A program made the translations under genes and the position numbers. The notes below the pieces were generated by a model that saw nothing but the letters and a program-made list of their open reading frames with translations, was not told the DNA's origin and searched no databases. Shown here piece after piece: positions 8,379 through 16,820 of a stretch of 64,000 bases of DNA (positions are counted from its first letter, which is position 1; each line of letters opens with the position of its first letter). Source of the stretch: Prevotella sp. oral taxon 299 str. F0039 (GTDB lineage Bacteria > Bacteroidota > Bacteroidia > Bacteroidales > Bacteroidaceae); contig NC_022124.1 in NCBI RefSeq assembly GCF_000163055.2, positions 620,001-684,000 of the forward strand. Direction: 5' to 3'.

Positions 8379-8405
8379 GCCAATAGTAAAGAATATAGAA
8401 TACAA

Positions 8406-8450
8406 AATAAGGCTCTTTTCGATCGTGAAAAGAGCCTTATTGCTTTTTAT
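8406..8450. terminator. Bidirectional terminator between the protease and the lpxH-like gene
   Basis: A 15-base perfect stem AATAAGGCTCTTTTC/GAAAAGAGCCTTATT with a six-base loop, followed by TGCTTTTT on the plus strand. It lies between two convergent genes. Confidence 0.85.
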
Positions 8451-8473
8451 AACATTGCCGTTATGTCGTCATC

Positions 8474-9238
8474 TTATGGAATACTCTCGCCTTCGATATA
8501 TTGTTCGAGGAGCAAGTGCTCGCCATCGAACACTGCATAGGTAAACTGTGTAATCCAATCTCCAAGTATAATTATTCGTGCTTTGCGTGATAATACCAAG
8601 TCAAGTTCAATGTGTCGGTGTCCATAAATAAAGTAATCGACGTTGGCATGTGTCTTTAAATAGTCCTTTGTGAATAGCACTAAGTGTTCTTTATCTTCGC
8701 CCATGTAGCGTGGTTCTTGTCCTCCCATGTGCTTCAAACGACTCTTTTTTGCCCAATTTAAGCCCAAAGCGAGTCCCCAACGTGGGTGAATGGCATTCAA
8801 AAGACGTTGACAAGTTTTATTATGGAATAGCTTCCGAAGTAGTTTAAACTTCTTATCGGGATCGCCAAGACCATCTCCGTGAGCTAAAAAGAATACTTTA
8901 TCGTATAATTCAACTGTTTCTGGTTCTTTATGAATAATCATTCCGCATTCCTTTTCAAAGTATCCATAACTCCATAGGTCGTGATTTCCTACAAAGAAAT
9001 GCACCTCAACACCCATGTCTGTCAATTCAGATATCTTGCCAAAGAAGCGAGTATAGCCTTTAGGAACGCATAGCTTGTATTCGTTCCAGAAGTCGAATAT
9101 ATCTCCAAGGAGGTATATTGCTTGTGCTTTATGCTTGATAGAATCGAGGAAACGCACAATTCTTCGTTCTTGAGTGCGGCCGTGTTCTATTGCAAGCGAG
9201 CCAAGATGGGCATCAGAAAGGAAATAAATGTTCTTCAT
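8474..9238 (-). CDS. lpxH: UDP-2,3-diacylglucosamine diphosphatase (LpxH-type metallophosphatase)
   Basis: Calcineurin-like phosphoesterase of 254 aa that in this family hydrolyses UDP-2,3-diacylglucosamine to lipid X during lipid A synthesis at the inner membrane. The metal-binding motifs are in order: DAHLG (residues 9-13), GDIFDFW (45-51), GNHD (84-87), HGD near 120, and GHRH near 206. The central insertion that caps the active site (KLFHNKTCQRLLNAIHPRWG) is present. It lies 16 bases downstream of the SufT-like gene in the same direction, so the two are probably one transcript. Some Bacteroidota have related phosphatases of uncertain substrate, so LpxH is a strong but not certain call. Confidence 0.85.
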   Translation of the reverse strand: MKNIYFLSDAHLGSLAIEHGRTQERRIVRFLDSIKHKAQAIYLLGDIFDFWNEYKLCVPKGYTRFFGKISELTDMGVEVHFFVGNHDLWSYGYFEKECGMIIHKEPETVELYDKVFFLAHGDGLGDPDKKFKLLRKLFHNKTCQRLLNAIHPRWGLALGLNWAKKSRLKHMGGQEPRYMGEDKEHLVLFTKDYLKTHANVDYFIYGHRHIELDLVLSRKARIIILGDWITQFTYAVFDGEHLLLEQYIEGESIP

Positions 9239-9254
9239 ACTATTGATTCATTGG

Positions 9255-9581
9255 TTATTCAAAGCCTAACTCAACACGTGCTTCTTCGCTCATCATGCTT
9301 TGATCCCATGCAGGTTCAAACACAAGGTTTACCTTTGTTGAGGTGACACCAGTTAGGCTTTCTACTTTTGTTTGTACGTCGGCTAGAATGAAATCTGCCG
9401 CAGGACATGCAGGAGCTGTAAAGGTCATATCTATCTCAACACCTCCTTCTTCGTTTACATCGATACTATAAATCAAGCCAAGATCGTAGATGTTAACGGG
9501 TATCTCTGGGTCGTAAACAGTTCTAAGAACGTCTACTATACTTGCTTCTATCTTGAGTTTTTCTTCTTGTGTCATATTCAT
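9255..9581 (-). CDS. MIP18/DUF59 family iron-sulfur assembly protein (SufT-like)
   Basis: A 108-residue single-domain protein of the DUF59 family that takes part in Fe-S cluster maturation. Diagnostic segments are VYDPEIPVNIYDLGLIY (residues 22-38) and the conserved Cys59 in MTFTAPACPAADF, followed by the V...W segment (NLVFEPAWDQ) common to the family. Phenylacetate-degradation PaaD is a paralogue, but no paa genes are nearby, so the SufT-type role is preferred. It is first in a two-gene unit with the lpxH-like gene and has a clear promoter upstream. Confidence 0.85.
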   Translation of the reverse strand: MNMTQEEKLKIEASIVDVLRTVYDPEIPVNIYDLGLIYSIDVNEEGGVEIDMTFTAPACPAADFILADVQTKVESLTGVTSTKVNLVFEPAWDQSMMSEEARVELGFE

Positions 9582-9602
9582 TATTTTTAATTATGTATTT
9601 TA

Positions 9603-9610
9603 CAAAGATA
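9603..9610 (-). promoter_or_regulatory. -7 element for the SufT-like/lpxH unit
   Basis: TATCTTTG on the minus strand, 22 bases upstream of the start codon of the SufT-like gene. Confidence 0.7.
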
Positions 9611-9718
9611 AATAAAATACTGCAAATGCGCATAAGTTTTGCCATAATCATTGCTTTTTCTTTGATAAGTGCAAAGTAACTTTTTCTTTTTGATGAGCAA
9701 GTGATGAGGGGGTGTCAA

Positions 9719-9806
9719 CTAAAAATATAGCTTTTGATGACTAATAAGAATGCTTTTGCAGGGTAATTGTAATGCTTTTATCTTGTAAACTCATTGCTTT
9801 TAGAGG
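9719..9806. repeat. Four-unit 22-bp palindromic array (locus 4)
   Basis: Four units opening CTAAAAA, CTAATAA, GTAATTG and GTAAACT, each with GCTTTT in the same place at a 22-base period. The right half is the conserved one. The array lies between the SufT-like gene promoter and the 3' end of the HhH membrane protein gene, in an AT-rich gap with no other gene. Confidence 0.88.
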
Positions 9807-9886
9807 GAGAAGGAAAAGTGATGTGTTTTGAAGATAGGTGAGATGAGGCTGAAATGCCTATGGGTAAAGGGATAAAGAGAGTTTTG

Positions 9887-10783
9887 CTAAAATACAATAT
9901 AGGGCTTTAATCGCTCAATATCTTGTTGAGAAAATTCTTTTAGTTGTTGCAGTTCGTTAATGTTTTTAACTGCTCCTTTAATCCTTCTATAATCGATTAT
10001 GGCTCGAGCTTTATAAAAATTAAAGTAGGGGTGACGTTTTAATTGATTTAAAGAGAGTTGGTTGATATGTAAAGGTTGAATGTCGTTGGGGTTGATTTTG
10101 AGGTAGGGGACTGCCTCAGAGGGAAAGTTCTCGATTTCGTTGAGTTGCTTTTCAGAATAGAAACCGCCTAAACGTGAGCGGTAACGAACAATCTCTCGGG
10201 CGAAGAAAGAACCAATTCCTGGTACTTTTTTCAGCTCGTTGGTGTCTGCAGAGTTCAGTAAAATCTGTTCGTTGGCACGTAGCTTATAGGTAAAATGAGT
10301 GGAATCATTTTGTTTGGACTTGTCGGAATGAATAAAGTTAGAGGCTTCTTGATAGTCGGAAGATATGGAGATATAAGGCTCTAGCATACGATATTGCTTT
10401 AAGGTGAGTCCGTAGAGCTTGGCAAAATCACTGGCTTGGCGATATATTCCGCCCTTAGCTCGATAACGATAGATGTTTTTCACTTGCCAAGGTTGCAATC
10501 CTAAAGAAAGTAGTAGAGTGCTGTCGGCAGTGTTAGGGTCGAACTTTTGCAAGTGAATGGCAATACCTTCTTGCTCGTTATAATAAGTATTTGGGGTGGT
10601 ATTGGGGCTACTTTTATCTGTGATTTGCTTTGTGTTGGTGTTGCTAATGTTGGTGTTAGGATGTGAGAGTAGGTGCTTTTTGCCCACAAGAAAAATAACA
10701 GCAACAACGCAAATGCCGATGAATAAAAGCGAAAGGGCACGCCTATCCGATCGCTGAAGATAAAAGAAATATTTCAGTTTCAT
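9887..10783 (-). CDS. ComEA-like membrane protein with three helix-hairpin-helix regions
   Basis: The 298-residue protein has one N-terminal membrane helix (residues 16-34, LSLLFIGICVVAVIFLVG), then a low-complexity Asn/Thr linker, then three helix-hairpin-helix regions: FDPNTADSTLLLSLGLQ near 80, LNSADTNELKKVPGIGSFFA near 175, and SLNQLKRHPYFNFYKARAI near 245. This is the usual layout of the Bacteroidota proteins called 'ComEA' or 'helix-hairpin-helix domain-containing', which are longer than Gram-positive ComEA. Binding of incoming DNA in the periplasm is inferred from the fold. The next genes in the same direction upstream are CYTH and prfB; the gap suggests a separate start. Confidence 0.83.
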   Translation of the reverse strand: MKLKYFFYLQRSDRRALSLLFIGICVVAVIFLVGKKHLLSHPNTNISNTNTKQITDKSSPNTTPNTYYNEQEGIAIHLQKFDPNTADSTLLLSLGLQPWQVKNIYRYRAKGGIYRQASDFAKLYGLTLKQYRMLEPYISISSDYQEASNFIHSDKSKQNDSTHFTYKLRANEQILLNSADTNELKKVPGIGSFFAREIVRYRSRLGGFYSEKQLNEIENFPSEAVPYLKINPNDIQPLHINQLSLNQLKRHPYFNFYKARAIIDYRRIKGAVKNINELQQLKEFSQQDIERLKPYIVF

Positions 10784-10845
10784 TGTAGTTTGGGTTAGTA
10801 ATAAACAGTTCTAAGTGGCGATTAAAGGTCTATTTGATGACGAAG

Positions 10846-11361
10846 TTATGGCTCTTTGTTTTGCAATTGCTCCTCTTCCCACTTATCTTTCCATAGCTTA
10901 AAGGGGAGATGTAGCAAGAAAGAGTTGTAGAAACGCTTGTCGCCTGTAACCTCTTTTTCGATGAAATCGGGCTTAATGAAAGGCTCGTCGATGCTCGAAA
11001 GCTCTACTTCTGCCATAATTAAGCCTTCGTTATCGCCATAAAACTCGTCTACTTCAAAGGTATGCTCACCGCTTTTAATAAAGAATCGCTCTTTATCTAT
11101 CATTCCACCTTTGCACAATTTGAACAGATTTTCAGCCTCTTCGTGGGTGATTTCTTTCTCAAATTCATAGTGAGAAAGTCCTCCATCGACAGAACGAGAC
11201 TTGATGGTGAGGAACGATTTTTCGCCTTTTGTTCTTATTCTAACGGTTGCATCTTGGCAAGGAATATAGCCTTGCTTAATGGTTTGATGAGCAAAGGCAA
11301 GGCTTTTAAATGCTTTTGCCTTGCTCACAATAAACTTTCTTTCTATTTCTAAGCCACTCAT
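10846..11361 (-). CDS. CYTH domain protein (triphosphate tunnel metalloenzyme)
   Basis: The 171-residue protein begins with the defining ExExK motif (Glu5, Glu7, Lys9 in GLEIERKF), and alternating charged strands typical of the tunnel follow: TVRIRTKGEKSFLTIKSR, YEFEKEI, FEVDEFYG and AEVELSS. CYTH enzymes act on triphosphates such as thiamine triphosphate or inorganic tripolyphosphate, some as adenylate cyclases; which of these applies is not visible. The start codon directly abuts the stop codon of a small membrane protein gene, which suggests translational coupling. Confidence 0.88.
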   Translation of the reverse strand: MSGLEIERKFIVSKAKAFKSLAFAHQTIKQGYIPCQDATVRIRTKGEKSFLTIKSRSVDGGLSHYEFEKEITHEEAENLFKLCKGGMIDKERFFIKSGEHTFEVDEFYGDNEGLIMAEVELSSIDEPFIKPDFIEKEVTGDKRFYNSFLLHLPFKLWKDKWEEEQLQNKEP

Positions 11362-11499
11362 TTATACAAAAAAGAATGAAGCCATAGTTAATAAACCAAG
11401 AATTATAAGGGCAATGAAAATGTACTTGATAACGTTCTTTGCCTCTTTTTCTTCGTGTTCTCTGCGTCTTTTACGGTTAATCTTACTTTTCTCGCTCAT
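11362..11499 (-). CDS. Small single-span membrane protein, 45 aa
   Basis: The preferred start is the internal ATG giving MSEKSKINRKRRREHEEKEA, a highly charged cytosolic head, then one hydrophobic span (VIKYIFIALIILGLLTMASFFF). Longer reading from further upstream adds AT-rich, non-protein-like sequence. The stop codon is immediately followed by the CYTH ATG with no gap, so the pair is likely co-translated. I do not recognise the family; similar short basic-head/one-TM proteins are common in Bacteroidales. Function unknown. Confidence 0.6.
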   Translation of the reverse strand: MSEKSKINRKRRREHEEKEAKNVIKYIFIALIILGLLTMASFFFV

Positions 11500-11601
11500 A
11501 GTTGTATAGATTTTAATTGTTAATGGTTTATTGATTGTTATTTTATTCGATTTCTTTAGGTTGAAAAGGGTTTTGAAAAGATGGTGCGAAGGCAAACTAA
11601 T

Positions 11602-12723
11602 TTATTGCTCATCATTCACTGGAAACTCCATTAAGTAAGCCTTAATGAATTCGTCTATCTTACCATTCATCACGCCATCTACATCAGTTGTTTGGTAATT
11701 AGTGCGATGATCTTTCACTCTTCTGTCATCAAATACATAAGAACGGATTTGACTTCCCCACTCAATCTTTTTCTTTCCTGCTTCTATTTTTGCTTGAGCT
11801 TCGAGTCGTTTCTTCATTGCTCGGTCGTAAAGTTGCGACTTTAGCAAGCGCATAGCGTTATTTCTGTTTTCTAATTGTTTTCTACTTTCGGTGTTTTCAA
11901 TCAATATTTCCTCTTCAACTCCAGTGTCGGGATCGGTATATTGGTAGCGCAATCGTACTCCTGTTTCAACCTTATTGACGTTCTGTCCACCAGCTCCTCC
12001 ACTTCGAAAGAGATCCCAACTAACCTTAGAAGGGTCTACATACACCTCAATAGTATCGTCTACGAGGGGTGAAACGAAAACACTGGCAAACGAAGTCATT
12101 CTTTTTCCTTGCGCATTGAATGGAGATACACGTACAAGTCGATGCACTCCGTTCTCACTTTTCAAGTAACCGTAAGCAAATTCGCCTCCTTCAATCTCCA
12201 TAGTAACGCTCTTTATGCCCGCTTCGTCGCCTTCTTGAAGATTACTTATGGTGACTTTATGCCCGTGAGACTCTGCCCATCGCATATAAAGTCGCATCAA
12301 CATCGATGCCCAGTCTTGGCTTTCAGTACCTCCAGCACCTGAGTTGATTTTTAGAACACAATCCATTGGGTCTTCTTTTTGGCGTAACATGTTCATCAAC
12401 TCCAATGCTTCTACAGCTTGAAGAGCCTTTTTGTAGGTTTCATCTACTTCGCTTTCAGAAACCATTTCGTCGTGAAAAAAGTCGAAAGATAGTTGCAATT
12501 CATCAGCCAAAAGGCGCACTTCTTTGTAGCCAACGAGCCACTTTTCGATGCCTTTTACCTTCTTCATTTGCTCTTGTGCACGCTCAACATCATCCCAAAA
12601 ATCGGGTGCTTGTGTTCTAAGTTGCTCTTCTTCGAATTCAACTTTCTTCTCTTCTATATTTAAATAGGCGTGGAGTGCGTCTGCTCTTTCTTGTATATCT
12701 TTGAGTTGTTCTGCCGTAATCAT
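11602..12723 (-). CDS. prfB: Peptide chain release factor 2
   Basis: Terminates translation at UGA and UAA. The 373-residue protein carries the stop-codon-reading SPF motif (VRVSPFNAQG, near residue 200) and the catalytic GGQ loop (SGGAGGQNVNKVETG, near 243). Unlike the E. coli gene, the N-terminal stretch LHAYLNIEEKK reads through in frame: there is no in-frame UGA at the site corresponding to codon 25 and thus no programmed +1 frameshift. The start MITAEQLKDIQERA fits the family. The downstream membrane/CYTH pair begins about 100 bases further on in the same direction. Confidence 0.96.
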   Translation of the reverse strand: MITAEQLKDIQERADALHAYLNIEEKKVEFEEEQLRTQAPDFWDDVERAQEQMKKVKGIEKWLVGYKEVRLLADELQLSFDFFHDEMVSESEVDETYKKALQAVEALELMNMLRQKEDPMDCVLKINSGAGGTESQDWASMLMRLYMRWAESHGHKVTISNLQEGDEAGIKSVTMEIEGGEFAYGYLKSENGVHRLVRVSPFNAQGKRMTSFASVFVSPLVDDTIEVYVDPSKVSWDLFRSGGAGGQNVNKVETGVRLRYQYTDPDTGVEEEILIENTESRKQLENRNNAMRLLKSQLYDRAMKKRLEAQAKIEAGKKKIEWGSQIRSYVFDDRRVKDHRTNYQTTDVDGVMNGKIDEFIKAYLMEFPVNDEQ

Positions 12724-12788
12724 TCACTGAAAGTGTTTTAGTTGTTTATTGAAAAACAACGACTTGTTTCCTTTTGAGGGTTTATTGA

Positions 12789-14597
12789 TTATTCGACGTA
12801 CATCTTTTCGATGACATCTTTATAGTTTTCGTAGATCACTCTACGTTTTAATTTGAGGGTATTGGTTAGCTCTCCAGCTTCAATACTAAAGTTTCTAGGT
12901 AGGAGAGTGATGCGTTTTATCTGCTCATAACTTGCCAATTGCTGTTGAATGGTGCATATTCTGTCCATTACTAGCTTATTTATTTTTGAGTTACTGCAAA
13001 GCTCTTCTTTTGAATTGAATGAGATATTATGCGACAAGGCATATTCTTCTAACAATTGATAGTTAGGAACGACGAGCGCAGAAACAAACTTCCTTTCGTC
13101 GGCAATGATTGTTACTTCGTCGATATATCTATCTACTAATAATAAAGTTTCAATTTGTTGAGGAGCGATGTACTTTCCATTTGAAGTCTTAAAGAGATCT
13201 TTTATTCTCTCAGTTAAGAAGAGTTCGCCATCTTTTATATATCCAGAATCGCCCGTATGGAAGAACCCATCGCTGTCGAAAGCCGTTTTATTGATAGCAT
13301 CTCTCTTATAATATCCCTTTGTAATGGTTGGACCTTTAAGGAGAATTTCATTATTTTCGCCAAGCTTAATCTCAAGACCTTCAATTGGAATACCCACAGA
13401 TCCAATTGTAAAAGCTTTTCCTTTATGGTCGCACGATACTGTTGCTAAGCTCTCAGTAAGTCCATATCCTGCCAGCATGTCAATGCCGATAGCATGTACA
13501 AAAGTTTCTATCTCGGGTGATATGCGTGATCCTGCGGTTGGAAAGATGTTTGGTTCAGTGAAACCCAATTGCTTTCTAACCTTGCTAAGTATTGTTTTAT
13601 TGAGTAGATTGTATTCTAAGCGTAATGCAAGAGGAGGTGTTTTGCCCTTACTTAGATAGTCGATATTGTGCTTTTTGCCTATTGAAAGAGCATGATTAAA
13701 TATTTTTTGTTGAAGACTACTTGCACTTTCAATCTTCTCTTTCACTCCACTATAAACCTTTTCCCAGAATCTTGGCACTGAAGACATGCAGGTTGGGTGA
13801 GTCTCTTTCAATGAGATAAGGATGTCTTTAGGGTTGGTATTGATAATGATTTGTGCGCCTCTGCTTAGCGAAAGATATGCCCATGCACGTTCAAAGATAT
13901 GTGTATATGGCAAAAAGCTCATCACTCGGTCTTTATTTGTAACGGGAACGCATTTTGTATTGGCTTCAAGTGCAGCTTCATATTGTTCGTATGTAAGCAT
14001 AACACCTTTGCTGTCACCAGTGGTTCCACTTGTATATAGGATGTTACATAAGTCGTCAAAGCTTGCGGTTTTATATAAATCGTCTACTTTAGCTTGATGT
14101 TGTAGCTCTTTTCCACGTTGAATAAAGTCTTTAAAATATAAGGTGGTGTTATCTTCTTTGCTAAGAGTTACACTATCATCAAATACAATAATCTGTGTCA
14201 GAGAAGGGCAATGAGACAGTACCCTGCGTGCTTTGTCGTATTGATCTTGTTCTCCAACAAACACCAATCGTATCTCTGCATCATTAATAATGAATTGAAT
14301 TTGTTGCTCACTACTTGTTGCATAGAATGGAATAGTTATGGCTTTAATTCCATAAGCACCAAAGTCTGTGTATAAATAAGAAAGACAATTTTGCGAAAAT
14401 ACAGCAATCTTATCGTGAGGTTGTATGCCTAATTCAAGTAGAGCATTACTTACTTCTTTTACATGTAGTGAGAACTCATTCCATGAAACACTGTTCCACG
14501 AGTTGCAACCAAAATCTTTATACGTTAGAGCAGGCTTTTCTTTATATTGCGAAGCCAATGTGTGTATGAGTATAGAAAGGTGGCGTTGGTTTTGCAT
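12789..14597 (-). CDS. Long-chain fatty acid-CoA ligase (AMP-forming)
   Basis: Activates fatty acids to acyl-CoA through an acyl-adenylate. The 602-residue length and motif order fit the FadD/ACSL group: P-loop-like ILYTSGTTGDSKGVMLTY near residue 188, PYTHIFERAW near 232, the AGYGLTES motif A5 near 378, and TGDSGYIKDGELFLTERIKDLFKTSNGKYIAP toward the C-terminus (broken here into motifs TGDSGY and KDLFKTSNGK). No signal peptide; probably membrane-associated. A TATCTTTG promoter lies just upstream, so it is a single-gene transcript, divergent from the glycosyltransferase operon. Confidence 0.92.
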   Translation of the reverse strand: MQNQRHLSILIHTLASQYKEKPALTYKDFGCNSWNSVSWNEFSLHVKEVSNALLELGIQPHDKIAVFSQNCLSYLYTDFGAYGIKAITIPFYATSSEQQIQFIINDAEIRLVFVGEQDQYDKARRVLSHCPSLTQIIVFDDSVTLSKEDNTTLYFKDFIQRGKELQHQAKVDDLYKTASFDDLCNILYTSGTTGDSKGVMLTYEQYEAALEANTKCVPVTNKDRVMSFLPYTHIFERAWAYLSLSRGAQIIINTNPKDILISLKETHPTCMSSVPRFWEKVYSGVKEKIESASSLQQKIFNHALSIGKKHNIDYLSKGKTPPLALRLEYNLLNKTILSKVRKQLGFTEPNIFPTAGSRISPEIETFVHAIGIDMLAGYGLTESLATVSCDHKGKAFTIGSVGIPIEGLEIKLGENNEILLKGPTITKGYYKRDAINKTAFDSDGFFHTGDSGYIKDGELFLTERIKDLFKTSNGKYIAPQQIETLLLVDRYIDEVTIIADERKFVSALVVPNYQLLEEYALSHNISFNSKEELCSNSKINKLVMDRICTIQQQLASYEQIKRITLLPRNFSIEAGELTNTLKLKRRVIYENYKDVIEKMYVE

Positions 14598-14625
14598 ATT
14601 ATGTAGATTGTTGATTTATAATGTA

Positions 14626-14633
14626 CAAAGATA
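14626..14633 (-). promoter_or_regulatory. -7 element for the acyl-CoA ligase gene
   Basis: TATCTTTG on the minus strand, 29 bases upstream of the start codon. The remaining 350 bases up to the divergent glycosyltransferase promoter are AT-rich, with no gene or repeat I can support. Confidence 0.7.
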
Positions 14634-14981
14634 ATGTAAAAATATTGATTAAAATGCAGTATTTATTGTTTTTGTTACCTTAAAGTAATCATATTTTATT
14701 TATAATAATGGTGTTTTTGAGTTTCAGAACAGGATTCTTTTAAGATAAATGAGGATAAGACTATTCTTAATCAATTGTTATAATAAACGAGATTATGAAT
14801 AATTTTTCTGATTTGAAATAGATGATATAAGCAGAAAAATGCAGGAATATAGGTTCTATTTCTGCAAAAGGATATCTTATATTTTTATTGTATTCAATTA
14901 TTTATGTCATCTTGAATAATATCCTTTCTTCTTATAAAAATGTTTTTATAATGCGTATTTCGGTATATAGAAAAAAAACTT

Positions 14982-14989
14982 TATTTTTG
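14982..14989 (+). promoter_or_regulatory. -7 element of the glycosyltransferase operon
   Basis: TATTTTTG matches TAnnTTTG and ends only five bases before the ATG of the first glycosyltransferase, so the transcript would be leaderless or nearly so. Confidence 0.6.
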
Positions 14990-14994
14990 CAATA

Positions 14995-15885
14995 ATGAAA
15001 CTTAGCATTATTATTCCAGTGTATAATACAGAACAAACACTAGGAAGATGTATAAATAGTGTATTGCAGTCGTCGTTGAATAATTTTGAAATTATTCTGA
15101 TAAATGATGGCTCAACAGATAATTCTGCTAATATTTGTGAGTCTTACAAGAATAGTTATCCACAACAAATCCAGGTTATTCATCAAAAAAATCAAGGACT
15201 TTCAGCAGCAAGAAATGCAGGCTTAGATATCTCAAAAGGACAATATGTCACTTTTATAGACTCTGATGATTACATTTCTAAAGACCTTTATTGCCACCTT
15301 TTAGAGCAACTTAATGTTAATCACAACATTGATCTTTTAGAATATTCTCTAGTAAAAAAAGCACAAAATAATACTGAAATACTTTTCAACTTTAAGGATT
15401 CTATTTATCGAAATCATCGAAGTTATTGGATTAAGACCCATGCTTATATACATGCGTTTGCGTGGAATAAGATTTATAAGAGAGAGCTATTTAAGGATTT
15501 ACGCTATCCTATAGGAAAGAAATTCGAAGATGTTTGGCTTCTACCTCGCATCATTCAAAAATGCCAAACCATTGCTACTACATCTTGTGGATATTACCAT
15601 TACGATTATAACCCACATGGAATCACTGCCACTGCAGATGGAATGGCATTGCAAGACCTGCTAAATGCTCATTTAAAAGTGTTCGAACAATATCAAAATG
15701 CAGATTATTATTTAAGTCTTTTGAATATTCAAATCGACGTCTTTAACCGACTTAAAACTCCTATTTTGCTCCCTTATAAACGATATTGGACAAACTTTAA
15801 GCTCGTTTTAGTTAGTTGCTTAGGCGTTAAAACAACATGCCGAATAATGAACCAGTTATATAAATGGAGACAACGAAACCGCTAA
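14995..15885 (+). CDS. Family 2 glycosyltransferase (operon gene 1)
   Basis: The GT-A domain begins at the first residue: KLSIIIPVYNTEQTLGRCI, then ILINDGSTDNS (residues 35-45), GLSAARNAGLD, and the metal-binding DSDD at 89-92. A later KFEDVWLLPRII segment matches the acceptor-side ED motif of the family. There is no membrane helix, so the enzyme is cytosolic or peripherally bound. It overlaps the next gene by 22 bases. The open reading frames of this operon are visibly more A/T-rich than flanking genes. Likely role: adding sugars to an LPS O-chain or other surface glycan; the sugar is unknown. Confidence 0.9.
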   Translation: MKLSIIIPVYNTEQTLGRCINSVLQSSLNNFEIILINDGSTDNSANICESYKNSYPQQIQVIHQKNQGLSAARNAGLDISKGQYVTFIDSDDYISKDLYCHLLEQLNVNHNIDLLEYSLVKKAQNNTEILFNFKDSIYRNHRSYWIKTHAYIHAFAWNKIYKRELFKDLRYPIGKKFEDVWLLPRIIQKCQTIATTSCGYYHYDYNPHGITATADGMALQDLLNAHLKVFEQYQNADYYLSLLNIQIDVFNRLKTPILLPYKRYWTNFKLVLVSCLGVKTTCRIMNQLYKWRQRNR

Positions 15886-16820
15886 TTAGTTTTATAATAA
15901 CGACCTACAATTTGTCTGCTCATTATTTATTAAGGTGCATTGATAGTGTTTTCTCAATCTCATTAAATCAGAATGAATTTGAGATCGTACTGGTTGATGA
16001 TGGTAGTAAAATAAAGATTCTACCCGAATTAAAACAATATCAGAGTCTTATTCGTTACATTTATCAAGACAATAAAGGAGCTAGTGGAGCCCGAAATACA
16101 GGCATAGATCATGCAAAAGGAGAATATATTCAATTTATCGATGGTGATGATTACCTCTTAACCAAGCCTTATAACTATTGTATAGATATACTTAAACAAG
16201 AAAAACCACAGCTATTATTGTTTAAGTATACGAAAAATAAAGACCATGAAGGAAGCTATAAAAGAAGTAAAAGCACAACTGGAGCTGATTATATGCTTCA
16301 TAATAATCTACAATTATCTGTCGACACGTCAATTTTAAAACGTAATATTTTAGACGGTTTACGTTTCTCTTGTGGTAGATTGAATGAGGATGAGGAGTTT
16401 ATGCCTTTATTGTTACTACGTGCAAAGAATTTTATTGCCATTGATGCAAATGCTTATTTCTATGAAACCCGACAAGAATCGTGCTCCAATGATATAGGTA
16501 TAACCATTCTTAAGAAACGATTAGAAGATACAAAGAATATTCTTCTGCATTTTAATAAACTGATACCAACTCTTTCGAATAAAGAGCGTTTGGCTCTTGA
16601 AAGAAGAACGGCTCAGCTAACAATGGACTATATTTACAATACGATTAAATATCTAAATGATTATAATGAATTGGTGCATAGAATAAATGAGTTAAGAAAA
16701 TACCATTTATTTCCTCTTAAAAATAGATATTACACTACTAAATATTATCTATTTAGAGCACTCACGTTATCAACTTTGGGACACAAAATATTATTCAAAT
16801 TAATTGTAAAAATAAGATGA
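15864..16820 (+). CDS. Family 2 glycosyltransferase (operon gene 2)
   Basis: Second GT-A enzyme, 318 aa, related to the first but divergent: ISFIITTYNLSAHYLLRCI, VLVDDGSK (residues 43-50), GASGARNTGID, and DGDD at 93-96 in place of DSDD, then RLNEDEEFMPLLLL as the acceptor motif. Its start lies inside the 3' end of gene 1, and its own 3' end overlaps gene 3 in an ATGA junction, so translation is coupled across all three. Donor and acceptor unknown. Confidence 0.9.
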   Translation: METTKPLISFIITTYNLSAHYLLRCIDSVFSISLNQNEFEIVLVDDGSKIKILPELKQYQSLIRYIYQDNKGASGARNTGIDHAKGEYIQFIDGDDYLLTKPYNYCIDILKQEKPQLLLFKYTKNKDHEGSYKRSKSTTGADYMLHNNLQLSVDTSILKRNILDGLRFSCGRLNEDEEFMPLLLLRAKNFIAIDANAYFYETRQESCSNDIGITILKKRLEDTKNILLHFNKLIPTLSNKERLALERRTAQLTMDYIYNTIKYLNDYNELVHRINELRKYHLFPLKNRYYTTKYYLFRALTLSTLGHKILFKLIVKIR

